From contig CAYUIQ010000151.1 of the NCBI GenBank assembly GCA_964444795.1, positions 1-22,383 of the forward strand: DNA of 22,383 bases, in the 5' to 3' direction. The notes below the pieces were generated by a model. It had not been told where the DNA came from. It ran no database searches and worked only from the letters and a program-made list of their open reading frames with translations. This document shows positions 1 to 7,251 of this stretch, in pieces (the first letter of the stretch is position 1; every line of letters begins with the position of its first letter). A program made the translations under genes and the position numbers. This DNA is from JABMRP01 sp964444795 (GTDB lineage Bacteria; Planctomycetota; Planctomycetia; Pirellulales; Thermoguttaceae).

Positions 1-3
1 CCA

Positions 4-35
4 CGGCACTGCTTGCAAGCAAGCAGTGGCACACG
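4..35 (+). repeat. Palindromic dispersed repeat, family A copy 1
   Basis: A 32-nt element whose core folds as an 8-bp perfect stem (CACTGCTT / AAGCAGTG) around the loop GCAAGC and ends in GGCACACG. The last 29 nt recur exactly, inverted, at 16332-16360, and all 32 nt recur with one mismatch at 16391-16422. The following 25 nt or so (36-60) also resemble the sequence after the 16391 copy, so the true repeat unit is longer than the palindrome. It lies downstream of the DUF5703 gene. REP-like function is inference. Confidence 0.8.
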
Positions 36-64
36 ACTTTTTCAACGGGCTGCTAGTTGCCACG

Positions 65-86
65 CCCACGGGTGGCATCCCGTGGG
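65..86 (-). terminator. Hairpin downstream of the DUF5703 gene
   Basis: CCCACGGG, loop TGGCAT, CCCGTGGG: an 8-bp perfect stem starting about 7 nt after the stop codon of the minus-strand gene ending at 94. No T-tract follows on the minus strand, so it may be a 3' stabilising hairpin or part of the adjacent repeat rather than a classical intrinsic terminator. Confidence 0.4.
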
Positions 87-93
87 ATGATGG

Positions 94-2853
94 TCAACGC
101 TTCTCCCCGTTGAGGTACACGTCATACTTCCTCTTACCCATCACCACGGCAACATGTTGCCAGACGCCCGGCTTCAAGACGCCGGTAAGGTCTTTCTGGT
201 GGCCGCCGACGATCAGACGTAGACTCAGCCCCGGCCAACAGTCCAGCAGGAAACCGTCGCCTTGCCCGGGGGTCACCTTGTCGAGGATGCGGCCCGACTC
301 TCCTTTCTCGGGCAGGACCCATGCCTCGAAGGAGACCTCGGTTTGAAGGTCCTCGGCCTTCACCGGCAGGGCATCGCCCGCCTTGGGATCGAGTACGCAA
401 GCGGCGACCGAATCGAGCGCCGGCTTCTTCGTGCGGTCGCCTTCGGACAAGGTGCGGATCGTATCGGGGTCGAGCCGGCCGCGGAACATGGTGACCCGGC
501 CGATCTGGCCCCGGAACCGATTGGCGCCGTCCTGATCCGTACCGATGCGCAGCGGATGGTCGTTGGCCGGAACGACCGGGCGCGGCGGCGGTTGCTGCGG
601 TGGGTACACCACCACGTCTTTCTTCCGCGAGGCCGGTTCGATGGTCCAGTCGGCCAATTTGCCGTCGGTCACTTTGCCGCGGATGAAGGCGCCGCCGGTC
701 ACGTGGAGCTTGAAATCGACGTCCCAGTCGGCCGGCCATGCCGGAAGCAACAGGATTTTGCCGTCGGCTTCCTGCACCAACATGCGTTGCAGGGCGGTGC
801 TGCCGGAGCCGAAGTGGTCGAAGTCGGGGCAGGAATCGGGGCCCGCGCTTCCGTACAAGGGGAAACGGCACTGGGTGCTTGCGTTGCGGAAGCGATGGAT
901 CAGGCCGTCTTGCGCCTCGGCGGCGTTGCCGGCGTAGGCCCAGTGAATCTGGTCCTGGGTCCAACACTTGTAACCGAAGGCGTTTTTGTTGGTTCGGTAC
1001 TTCATGGTCCAAGCCACGATGTCCGCCGATCCCAGACCCAGGCCGAAACAGCGGAACGGGAAGACCGGATACAGTTCGCCGTTTTCGGCGTTGTGCCTGG
1101 CTGCCCATTGGCGGGCCGGCGCGATGGCTTGGCGTCCGTCGATTTCGTGTAGATGAATCTCCGGAATCTCCGCCCGGAAGCGCCGCCAAGCGGCCTGATC
1201 TTCCGCCGAGCCGGCTTCAATTGACAGCAGTTCATCGAGACAGAACCGCAGGCCCGCCACGTCCGGCGCGGCATTGACCGCCACCCACCACGTTTCCAGC
1301 ACCATGCCCGGGTCGATCCGGAGCTTCCCGTCGTCGTCGCGCGGATAGTGCTTGTCGAAGAAGAGCAGCACCTCTCGGGCGAACGGGACAAGCACCGTGT
1401 CGCGGAACTTTTCATCACCGGAGTATTTCACGTGCTCGGTCATCATGGCCAAGGTTTCCAGGCCGGCGGTGAAATAGTAGCTGTGGTAATACCCCTTGCC
1501 GTCGTTCTCGCCCGGGGCGGTTTTTGGCGGCTTGCCCGAGCGGCCGCAATCGCGCTCGGCGCCGGTCGGTTCGATGTTCTCGCGATAGTAGGCGCCTTCG
1601 TGGCCGAACCAAGCCCGGGTGATCGCCTTGCGGACCGGTAGCAGGTTCCAGTAGTAGTGGAAGAAGGGTTGCATCAAGTCGCCGTCGCCGCTCATCAACA
1701 GCGGCCAGTAGAGCAGACGCTGATTTTGGAACGTGTAACGCCGCCCCCAGAGGCGATCGTCGCCTTGCGTGTTCTCGCGGCCGCGCAGCGGTTGAATGAA
1801 GAGCCCGCCGTTGAACTTGGTCTGAATCCGCCCCCGGCTCTGGCAGGCCATGAGGAAGCGAAAGACGTTGTAGCTCTGCGATACCAGGGCGCCACCGTCC
1901 TCTTCCTCACGGCGCCCCGACGGTGCTTCGCCATTGAATTGTTCCCGTTCCTCCGGCGGTAGCGTGTTGTCGGTAGCGATGATCCAACTCCGATCCCAAA
2001 ACTCCGACCACCAGCGGCAATGGGCCGCCCAATCCTTCTCCACGTTGATCGGCTCCGCTGTCTGCCGCTCGATCGCCTCGATCCACGTCGCGATCTCGGG
2101 CGTCTGCTTGGCCAGCGCATGGATACGAATGTCGAAACGTTTTCCTTTTCCAGCAAGCTTTCCGTCGGTCAACGAAAGCTCCGGGCTTTCCGGAAGGTTC
2201 CCAAAGGTATTGAAGCGATAGGGATCGGGAAACTGCGACGCCATCTGTTCGACGTCGTAATACTTCATGTCATCGGCAAAGACGCTCCGATCACCGACGG
2301 CGAAGTACCAGAGAATGTTGCCGTCGCGCTGCAGTCGCACATCCTGCGTGACGTCCTCGATGGGCGCTCGCGATGTGTTGTGCTTACACGAGTCGATACG
2401 CTTGAAGAGATCCGCGTCGGCGCTGACGGTGATCTCCTCCGGCGCATTGATCCCCACGTGATAAACGGGCCGGTTGGCATCCGCCCAAACACACAGACTG
2501 ACGCCGTCCGCTTCGATGCGCACCGAGCCGGTCGCCAGGTCGAGCGTCTGCCGAAACGGCTTGCCGCCGGCAAACGGGTTGGGCTCCAGCGAGATGCGAA
2601 CGCGCCCGGTCTTGAAGATATCGCCGTTGTAATTGTAGGCGTCGTTCTTCGCCAGCAGCAGATACAGATCGCCGTCCTCGATGGCGTAGACTCCCGCGGC
2701 AATGTCGCCGTTGCCCAGCGGCATCTGCCCGGACTCATCTTTCGACGGGCTTTCCCAAACGACGTTGTATCGCGCCATCGGCTCCTCGGCGACGGCGTTG
2801 GCGGTCGTAAGGCAAAGCAGCAAAGTCGAAGTCAAGGTAGTCGTGATTCTCAT
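94..2853 (-). CDS. Secreted DUF5703 hydrolase-like protein with C-terminal LamG-like region
   Basis: A 919-residue exported protein. The start at 2853 is chosen because it gives a clean signal peptide (MRITTTLTSTLLLCLTTANA) with an AAAGGA ribosome binding site just upstream; the frame runs open a further 63 codons but that stretch has no protein-like character. Residues about 29-75 (VVWESPS, MPLGNGDIAAGVY, EDGDLYLLLAKNDAY) match the N-terminal beta domain of the DUF5703 family, which resembles GH95-type glycoside hydrolases. The middle, about 340-690, is Trp- and Tyr-rich and fits an alpha-helical barrel, but I cannot assign catalytic residues. Residues 766-919 are LamG/concanavalin-like with the halves apparently in swapped order (see findings). 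It is the last gene of a four-gene minus-strand unit, 35 nt after the lipoprotein gene. Extracellular polysaccharide cleavage is inferred. Confidence 0.9.
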   Translation of the reverse strand: MRITTTLTSTLLLCLTTANAVAEEPMARYNVVWESPSKDESGQMPLGNGDIAAGVYAIEDGDLYLLLAKNDAYNYNGDIFKTGRVRISLEPNPFAGGKPFRQTLDLATGSVRIEADGVSLCVWADANRPVYHVGINAPEEITVSADADLFKRIDSCKHNTSRAPIEDVTQDVRLQRDGNILWYFAVGDRSVFADDMKYYDVEQMASQFPDPYRFNTFGNLPESPELSLTDGKLAGKGKRFDIRIHALAKQTPEIATWIEAIERQTAEPINVEKDWAAHCRWWSEFWDRSWIIATDNTLPPEEREQFNGEAPSGRREEEDGGALVSQSYNVFRFLMACQSRGRIQTKFNGGLFIQPLRGRENTQGDDRLWGRRYTFQNQRLLYWPLLMSGDGDLMQPFFHYYWNLLPVRKAITRAWFGHEGAYYRENIEPTGAERDCGRSGKPPKTAPGENDGKGYYHSYYFTAGLETLAMMTEHVKYSGDEKFRDTVLVPFAREVLLFFDKHYPRDDDGKLRIDPGMVLETWWVAVNAAPDVAGLRFCLDELLSIEAGSAEDQAAWRRFRAEIPEIHLHEIDGRQAIAPARQWAARHNAENGELYPVFPFRCFGLGLGSADIVAWTMKYRTNKNAFGYKCWTQDQIHWAYAGNAAEAQDGLIHRFRNASTQCRFPLYGSAGPDSCPDFDHFGSGSTALQRMLVQEADGKILLLPAWPADWDVDFKLHVTGGAFIRGKVTDGKLADWTIEPASRKKDVVVYPPQQPPPRPVVPANDHPLRIGTDQDGANRFRGQIGRVTMFRGRLDPDTIRTLSEGDRTKKPALDSVAACVLDPKAGDALPVKAEDLQTEVSFEAWVLPEKGESGRILDKVTPGQGDGFLLDCWPGLSLRLIVGGHQKDLTGVLKPGVWQHVAVVMGKRKYDVYLNGEKR

Positions 2854-2888
2854 GTCGCGTCCTTTCGTTGCGTATTCACTGTAACGAG

Positions 2889-3338
2889 CTATCGGCTGAA
2901 CAACTCGAAGTCGATCTCGCGACCACTGGATCCCGGCTCGATCGCGATCTCCTCCAAACCGCTCGTGGCGGGCGATCCGTAACGAGGTGCAATATAGCTC
3001 TTCATGGGGCGCCCGTCCATGTTCGGGGCCACTTCCCAGCACTCCACCGAGACGCCGTACCGTCCGGGCATCAGGCCGTCGCCGGGCACGAAGGTCTTGG
3101 CCGTGTAGTGGCCCGTCGCATCGAACTCGGCGGTCGCCGGCCGTCGGTCGAATCCCTCGGCGGCTTCCCGTGTGATGAAGTAGATGAGCCCCGGGCCGGG
3201 AGGCGCCTTGCCGTCGACCGTCACCATGCCGGAGACCGGGACGGTTTCAGGCCGAGAGGGACCGCAGCCCGTCACAAGCAACACCAGAACGCCGACCGCC
3301 GACAGAACGAGAGGCCTACTATACCCAAGTGATTTCAT
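2889..3338 (-). CDS. Small lipoprotein with carboxypeptidase-regulatory-like fold
   Basis: A 149-residue protein with an N-terminal hydrophobic segment ending in the lipobox LVTGC (lipidated Cys25), so it is probably anchored to a membrane. The mature part starts VPVSGMVTVDGKAPPGPG and continues with short beta-rich segments (LMPGRYGVSVECWEV), typical of the carboxypeptidase-regulatory/transthyretin-like beta sandwich. Planctomycetes carry many such lipoproteins directly after DUF1559 genes, and here it starts only 8 nt after the DUF1559 stop, with AGGA upstream of the ATG. The same gene pair recurs at 15327-17140. The molecular role is unknown; surface or periplasmic scaffolding is a guess. 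Confidence 0.9.
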   Translation of the reverse strand: MKSLGYSRPLVLSAVGVLVLLVTGCGPSRPETVPVSGMVTVDGKAPPGPGLIYFITREAAEGFDRRPATAEFDATGHYTAKTFVPGDGLMPGRYGVSVECWEVAPNMDGRPMKSYIAPRYGSPATSGLEEIAIEPGSSGREIDFELFSR

Positions 3339-3346
3339 GACGTGTC

Positions 3347-4297
3347 CTACGGGAGCGTTACCACCTCGTCGCCGGAGCGAGTTCCCAATGCGTTGTAAAG
3401 TTGGAAATCGATACTCTCACTGAAGAAATGCGTGCTGCCGTCGGCCATGAGAAAATGGGCTCCGCCCGGATGGTGGCTCTTGAAGCCGCAGGCCCGATAC
3501 CAAACGCCCGACTCGTTGGGTTCGGTGAAGAAATTCAGGGGGATGTTGGTCGGGCAGATGTTGAAGTTCACGGCAAAGGCGGAGAGGAATTGGCACTGCC
3601 CGGGCAGAGTTTCACCGATCATGACCGTGTTGGACGTTCCATCGGTCACGTCTTCGATGCGAATGGCTTTCTTGTACCGCCCGAATAGCCCCACGCTGCT
3701 TCCCGGTCCGTATCCGTAGCCGGGAAGTGTTCCGTAGTTGTGCCCCTGGCAGCACCAATTACCGTCGCTGGGCGTCGGATCGGGGCAGAAGAAGCACTGC
3801 CCCCACGTCGTATCCGTGGGCCCCATCGAGCCGGCGTACCAGAGGCCCATGGCTCTGGCCGGATTGTGGGCGGCGTAACGATTGTCCAGCACCGGATCGG
3901 CCCCGGCCGGGTCGCTGGGGCAAATGTACGTGGGAATCACGGTCTCGAGCACTTCGGTGGGCAGGTCCTGCGTGTGCAGGTTGAAGTCGATCTGGTCGTG
4001 CAGCGGGCTCTGTTCCATGTACGGCAGAATCATCGTCGACCAGACACCGCCCCAAGCTCCAGGCTGCGCCCGCGAGCAACAATCCCCCGACCCGTACGGA
4101 AACGTCCCGTGGGCCCCGTGATAGTTGTGCAGCGCCAGGCCGATCTGCTTGAGGTTGTTGCTACACTGCATCCGCCGCGCCGCCGCCCGAACCGCCTGCA
4201 CCGCCGGCAACAGCAGCCCGATGAGGATCCCGATGATGGCAATCACCACCAACAGCTCGACGAGCGTGAAGCCGCGGAATTTCCGGTGGACGCGCAT
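3347..4297 (-). CDS. DUF1559 pseudopilin-like protein (first copy)
   Basis: A 316-residue protein with a type IV prepilin N-terminus: basic leader MRVHRKFRG, then FTLVELLVVIAIIGILIG with predicted cleavage after Gly9 and the conserved Glu at position +5 of the mature chain. The RAAARRMQCSNNLKQIGLALHNYH stretch, in two pieces around residues 36-59, and the later H-X9-DG motif (HPGGAHFLMADG) are hallmarks of the planctomycete DUF1559 family. Start supported by AGGGGA about 10 nt upstream. The middle is unusually Cys-rich (CCSR, CFFC, WCCQG). It follows the sulfatase gene by 34 nt. In this family the prepilin helix anchors or exports the protein; the function of the globular domain is unknown. 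Confidence 0.95.
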   Translation of the reverse strand: MRVHRKFRGFTLVELLVVIAIIGILIGLLLPAVQAVRAAARRMQCSNNLKQIGLALHNYHGAHGTFPYGSGDCCSRAQPGAWGGVWSTMILPYMEQSPLHDQIDFNLHTQDLPTEVLETVIPTYICPSDPAGADPVLDNRYAAHNPARAMGLWYAGSMGPTDTTWGQCFFCPDPTPSDGNWCCQGHNYGTLPGYGYGPGSSVGLFGRYKKAIRIEDVTDGTSNTVMIGETLPGQCQFLSAFAVNFNICPTNIPLNFFTEPNESGVWYRACGFKSHHPGGAHFLMADGSTHFFSESIDFQLYNALGTRSGDEVVTLP

Positions 4298-4331
4298 GCT
4301 TATGTTCCCCTGGCGAGGAAATGATCGCCCC

Positions 4332-5732
4332 TCATCGCCCCATGTACTGGCATGTATCCCAAAGGTCCACTTCGCCGGTGGCCCGGGGGTCGGCGGTGGC
4401 GGTCATCCAGCGGTCGAGGTCGGCGCGGAGTTGCTTTTGGATCGCGGCGTATTCCGGCCGCCCGGCGACGTTGTGGAGCTGGTCGGGATCCTTCTTCAGA
4501 TCGTAAAGCTCCTCGGCCGGTCGCTTGGCGAAGGCCAGCTCGAAAAACGGGGCGATGGCCGGCTCGGTGCGACGCTTGAGGATCTCCGTCTTCGACGGCG
4601 AACCGTCGCAATCGCGAAACGCCTCGGGATCGCCGGCGGGCCAGAGGTGCGGTCGCAGGTTGCGCTTGTAGAGAAACTCGTGCGTGCGAATCGCCCGGAC
4701 CGGGTAACTCTGGCGGTCGGGACGACAGACCGTATGCCGCTCGCGCTCGAAGATCACTCGGTCGCGCTTCGGGTCGATTCGGCCCGAGGCATCGGCCACC
4801 AGCAGATCGAAGAAGCTGCGGCCGGTCATGGCCTCCAGGGGTTTCAGTCCGGCCGCTTCGAGAAACGTGGGGGCGAAGTCGGTGAAGCTGACGAAGTCGT
4901 CGACCGTCCGACCCGGCTTCACCTTCTCCGGCCAGCGCACGGCCATCGCCACTCGCGCGCCGCTGTCGTAGAGATTGGTCTTCGCCCGGGGGAAGGGCAT
5001 CCCGTGGTCGCCGGTCATGACGACGATCGTGTTGTCGAGCTTGCCGGCCTTCTTCAGCAGAGCGAGCATTTCGCCCACCTCGCGGTCGAACCGTTGCACC
5101 TCGAAGAAGTAGTCGCACACGTCGCCCCGCACCACCGGCGTATCGGGCAAGAAGGCCGGCACGCGCACGTCCGCCAGCTTCATCCCGCTATCGGCGCCGG
5201 AGTTGAGCTTATAACCCCGATGCGGATCGAAGCTCCCGAACCAGAAGCAAAACGGTTTCCCCTCGGGCACCGTCTCGAGAAACGCGGCCAGATCCTTAAA
5301 CCGCGGCCCGGCCGGATTTCGCGTACGGCCGGTGCCTTCGATCGTGCCCGGTCCCCATCCCTTTCTCGTATACCCGACCGTATACCCGGCCTCTTCCAAC
5401 AGATCCGGATACACCTCGAACTTCGCCGGCAACCGACTCCAAAGATTCCCCCCCACCTCCAACCGATGAATCGCCTGCCCCGTCAGAATCGCCCCCCGCG
5501 ACGCGGTACACGACGGCGTGGCAACATACGTATGGTTGAAAAGCACCCCCTCCTTCGCCAACCGATCAAACGTCGGCGTCTGAATCACCGGCTCCCCCAG
5601 CACACTCGCGTGCGGCCACCCCCAGTCGTCGGCGATGGCGAAGAGGATGTTGGGGCGGTCGGCGGCGGCAAGGGGCGTTGTGACGGCGGCGATTGTGAGA
5701 CAGGCGATGATTTTCAGAATGACGCTTCGCAT
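4332..5732 (-). CDS. Secreted sulfatase, N-sulfoglucosamine sulfohydrolase-like
   Basis: A 466-residue S1-family sulfatase. The start at 5732 gives a signal peptide (MRSVILKIIACLTIAAVTTP, then LAAA) and an AAGGAA site; the frame could open 21 codons earlier but without these. Metal ligands D35/D36 lie in ILFAIADDWGWP. The formylglycine motif is CTASR (Cys75 to Arg79), the C-x-A-x-R variant of C-x-P-x-R. Other active-site segments are KGWGPG (K124), DPHRG (H171), and GDHG (D242, H243) followed by FPRAKTNLYDSG. The order of these segments resembles heparan N-sulfatase (SGSH)-type enzymes, but the substrate cannot be fixed from sequence. Activity needs a formylglycine-generating enzyme, not seen in this window. 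First gene of the minus-strand unit ending with the DUF5703 gene, suggesting desulfation followed by glycan cleavage. Confidence 0.95.
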   Translation of the reverse strand: MRSVILKIIACLTIAAVTTPLAAADRPNILFAIADDWGWPHASVLGEPVIQTPTFDRLAKEGVLFNHTYVATPSCTASRGAILTGQAIHRLEVGGNLWSRLPAKFEVYPDLLEEAGYTVGYTRKGWGPGTIEGTGRTRNPAGPRFKDLAAFLETVPEGKPFCFWFGSFDPHRGYKLNSGADSGMKLADVRVPAFLPDTPVVRGDVCDYFFEVQRFDREVGEMLALLKKAGKLDNTIVVMTGDHGMPFPRAKTNLYDSGARVAMAVRWPEKVKPGRTVDDFVSFTDFAPTFLEAAGLKPLEAMTGRSFFDLLVADASGRIDPKRDRVIFERERHTVCRPDRQSYPVRAIRTHEFLYKRNLRPHLWPAGDPEAFRDCDGSPSKTEILKRRTEPAIAPFFELAFAKRPAEELYDLKKDPDQLHNVAGRPEYAAIQKQLRADLDRWMTATADPRATGEVDLWDTCQYMGR

Positions 5733-5957
5733 GGGTGGGGTTCCTTGGGCGAAAGTGGTAGGAAGCAGGGGGCGTTTGGCGGCGGGACTTGCCACTGGAC
5801 GGAACTGCGCCCATTCTCGCAGATCCGGCGCAGGCGAGCAACGGTTGTGGCAAGGCGGGAACGAGAAGGGGAGTCAGGGCTCATTGGCGGCAAGCAAGGC
5901 TGATCCTTTCGACTAGCAAGACAGCCCAATCCTGAATTGCCTCGATTCCTGGGATAG

Positions 5958-5980
5958 TGCCACGATGGCATCACGTGGCA
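5958..5980 (-). terminator. Hairpin overlapping the methyltransferase stop codon
   Basis: TGCCACG, 9-nt loop, CGTGGCA: a 7-bp perfect stem across the end of the methyltransferase gene. There is no T-tract on the minus strand, so termination is only a possibility. It marks the downstream end of the low-GC cassette. Confidence 0.3.
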
Positions 5981-7251
5981 GCCTTGAAGCTCAGAACAAC
6001 TTCCGTTCGCATCCTTGCCTGGAGATTCTCGCCCGCGTTGTTCGAGCTAGGTGGCGGAAGATACCGGCGGTTCGGCGGCAATTCCCGCGTTGATCGCGAA
6101 ACCATCTTGAGGCCGGCCATCTCGGCAAGTTGCGTAACGCCGTCTGAGTTCTTGACAAAAGTACCTCGCAATGTCGAATCTCCGATGACGTAGACCGCAC
6201 GGGCGTTTGGACGCAAAACGCGGCCGACTTCATCAATCGTCGATTTCATGTCTCCAACGTAACGCTTCAGCAAGCGTTCGTCGCGGCCAGAAAGGTCTGA
6301 AGTGCCACACATCGCGGTCACGACATTTGCAATGTCGGCGTCATCAACCGGCGAATGACCTGCGGATTCCGTACCAATGTTCTCCGATCGAATCGCCCGC
6401 ACATCAGAGACTTTGAACCCCATCCAAACAAGCGAGAACTTACTGCAACGCAAGTAGTCGATCGCGTTCAGGTACGGCGGCGATGTGATAACCAAATCAA
6501 TGCTGCCCGTTCGGAACGGGAGTTGGCGCGCATCGCCGTGTCGAATCGAGGTCGGCGGTCCAATGCCTTTGGCATAGCGGCGTGGACAGTTCTCGACAAC
6601 ACGTCTTGTCGCGGCTTCAAATGCGCTAAAGGGCTTGATCGGCCCATAGTCATAGACACGATGGGGTCGGCTGTGTGACAGGTCCATCGCTCGCGACACA
6701 CCAATCTTCTTGCTGATGATCAGCCGCGAAAACCCGCACCACAACACGTCTCGCGTCTTGGCGTCATGGATTCTGCCAATTGCAGCCGCAAGAGAGGTGA
6801 GTTGCCGCCGAACGTAGTCATCGAACCAGAAACGGACAAAGCCGCGGGTCTCGTCGTCTGCTTTCAATGGGTACGCATCCCGTAGCGGCAACGAGTCAAA
6901 CATCTTCTTCGCCCGTTCAAGCACCTCTCTCGCCTTGGACAACACGGATTCGTGATCAACGGCCGTCGTCCATACACGGGACAACAGCACGGCTAGTGGA
7001 TCGGAATCGATGCCTAACGCTGTGTGTCCAGAGGCCCTTGCAACTGCTAGCACTGTTCCGCTGCCTGCCATCGGGTCAAGCACCCGCAGTGATCCGTCGG
7101 CACCTTCGAGAGCTTCGAGCGCGATAGACGGAGCCATCCTTGCTGGAAATGGATGGATCGTGTGCCGGCCTAGAATATCGCGAACTGTCTTCAAATTGCC
7201 CTCCGCAGATAAAGACAAATGAATAATAGCTGATCTGTCGGAGAACGTCAA
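5971..7251 (-). CDS. DNA methyltransferase (amino-MTase, probably N4-cytosine), partner of the ATPase-nuclease
   Basis: A 426-residue SAM-dependent DNA methyltransferase. Seen: a motif X-like segment HPFPARMAP (residues 33-41), SAM-binding motif I DPMAGSGT (59-66), an acidic motif II-like GIDSDP (80-85), and catalytic motif IV TSPPYLNAIDY (256-266). A region of about 190 residues lies between I and IV and could hold target recognition. TSPPY is more usual in N4-cytosine than N6-adenine enzymes, so N4-cytosine is favoured, not proven. The TTG start at 7251 overlaps the TGA stop of the upstream ATPase gene as TTGA, implying translational coupling; the next ATG would remove the conserved HPFPARM segment. 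GC is lower than in flanking genes. Most likely it protects host DNA from the adjacent nuclease; an orphan regulatory role is less likely given the overlap. Confidence 0.93.
   Translation of the reverse strand: MTFSDRSAIIHLSLSAEGNLKTVRDILGRHTIHPFPARMAPSIALEALEGADGSLRVLDPMAGSGTVLAVARASGHTALGIDSDPLAVLLSRVWTTAVDHESVLSKAREVLERAKKMFDSLPLRDAYPLKADDETRGFVRFWFDDYVRRQLTSLAAAIGRIHDAKTRDVLWCGFSRLIISKKIGVSRAMDLSHSRPHRVYDYGPIKPFSAFEAATRRVVENCPRRYAKGIGPPTSIRHGDARQLPFRTGSIDLVITSPPYLNAIDYLRCSKFSLVWMGFKVSDVRAIRSENIGTESAGHSPVDDADIANVVTAMCGTSDLSGRDERLLKRYVGDMKSTIDEVGRVLRPNARAVYVIGDSTLRGTFVKNSDGVTQLAEMAGLKMVSRSTRELPPNRRYLPPPSSNNAGENLQARMRTEVVLSFKAAT

Noticed and set aside
4125..5903. A 592-codon plus-strand frame opposite the sulfatase gene
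   Set aside because: Antisense shadow typical of GC-rich coding DNA; His/Arg/Gly-rich with no domain.
5714..5974. An 86-codon minus-strand frame between the sulfatase and the methyltransferase
   Set aside because: It overlaps the sulfatase start, is Arg/Pro/Ser-rich and has no ribosome binding site. No evidence of a real protein from sequence alone.
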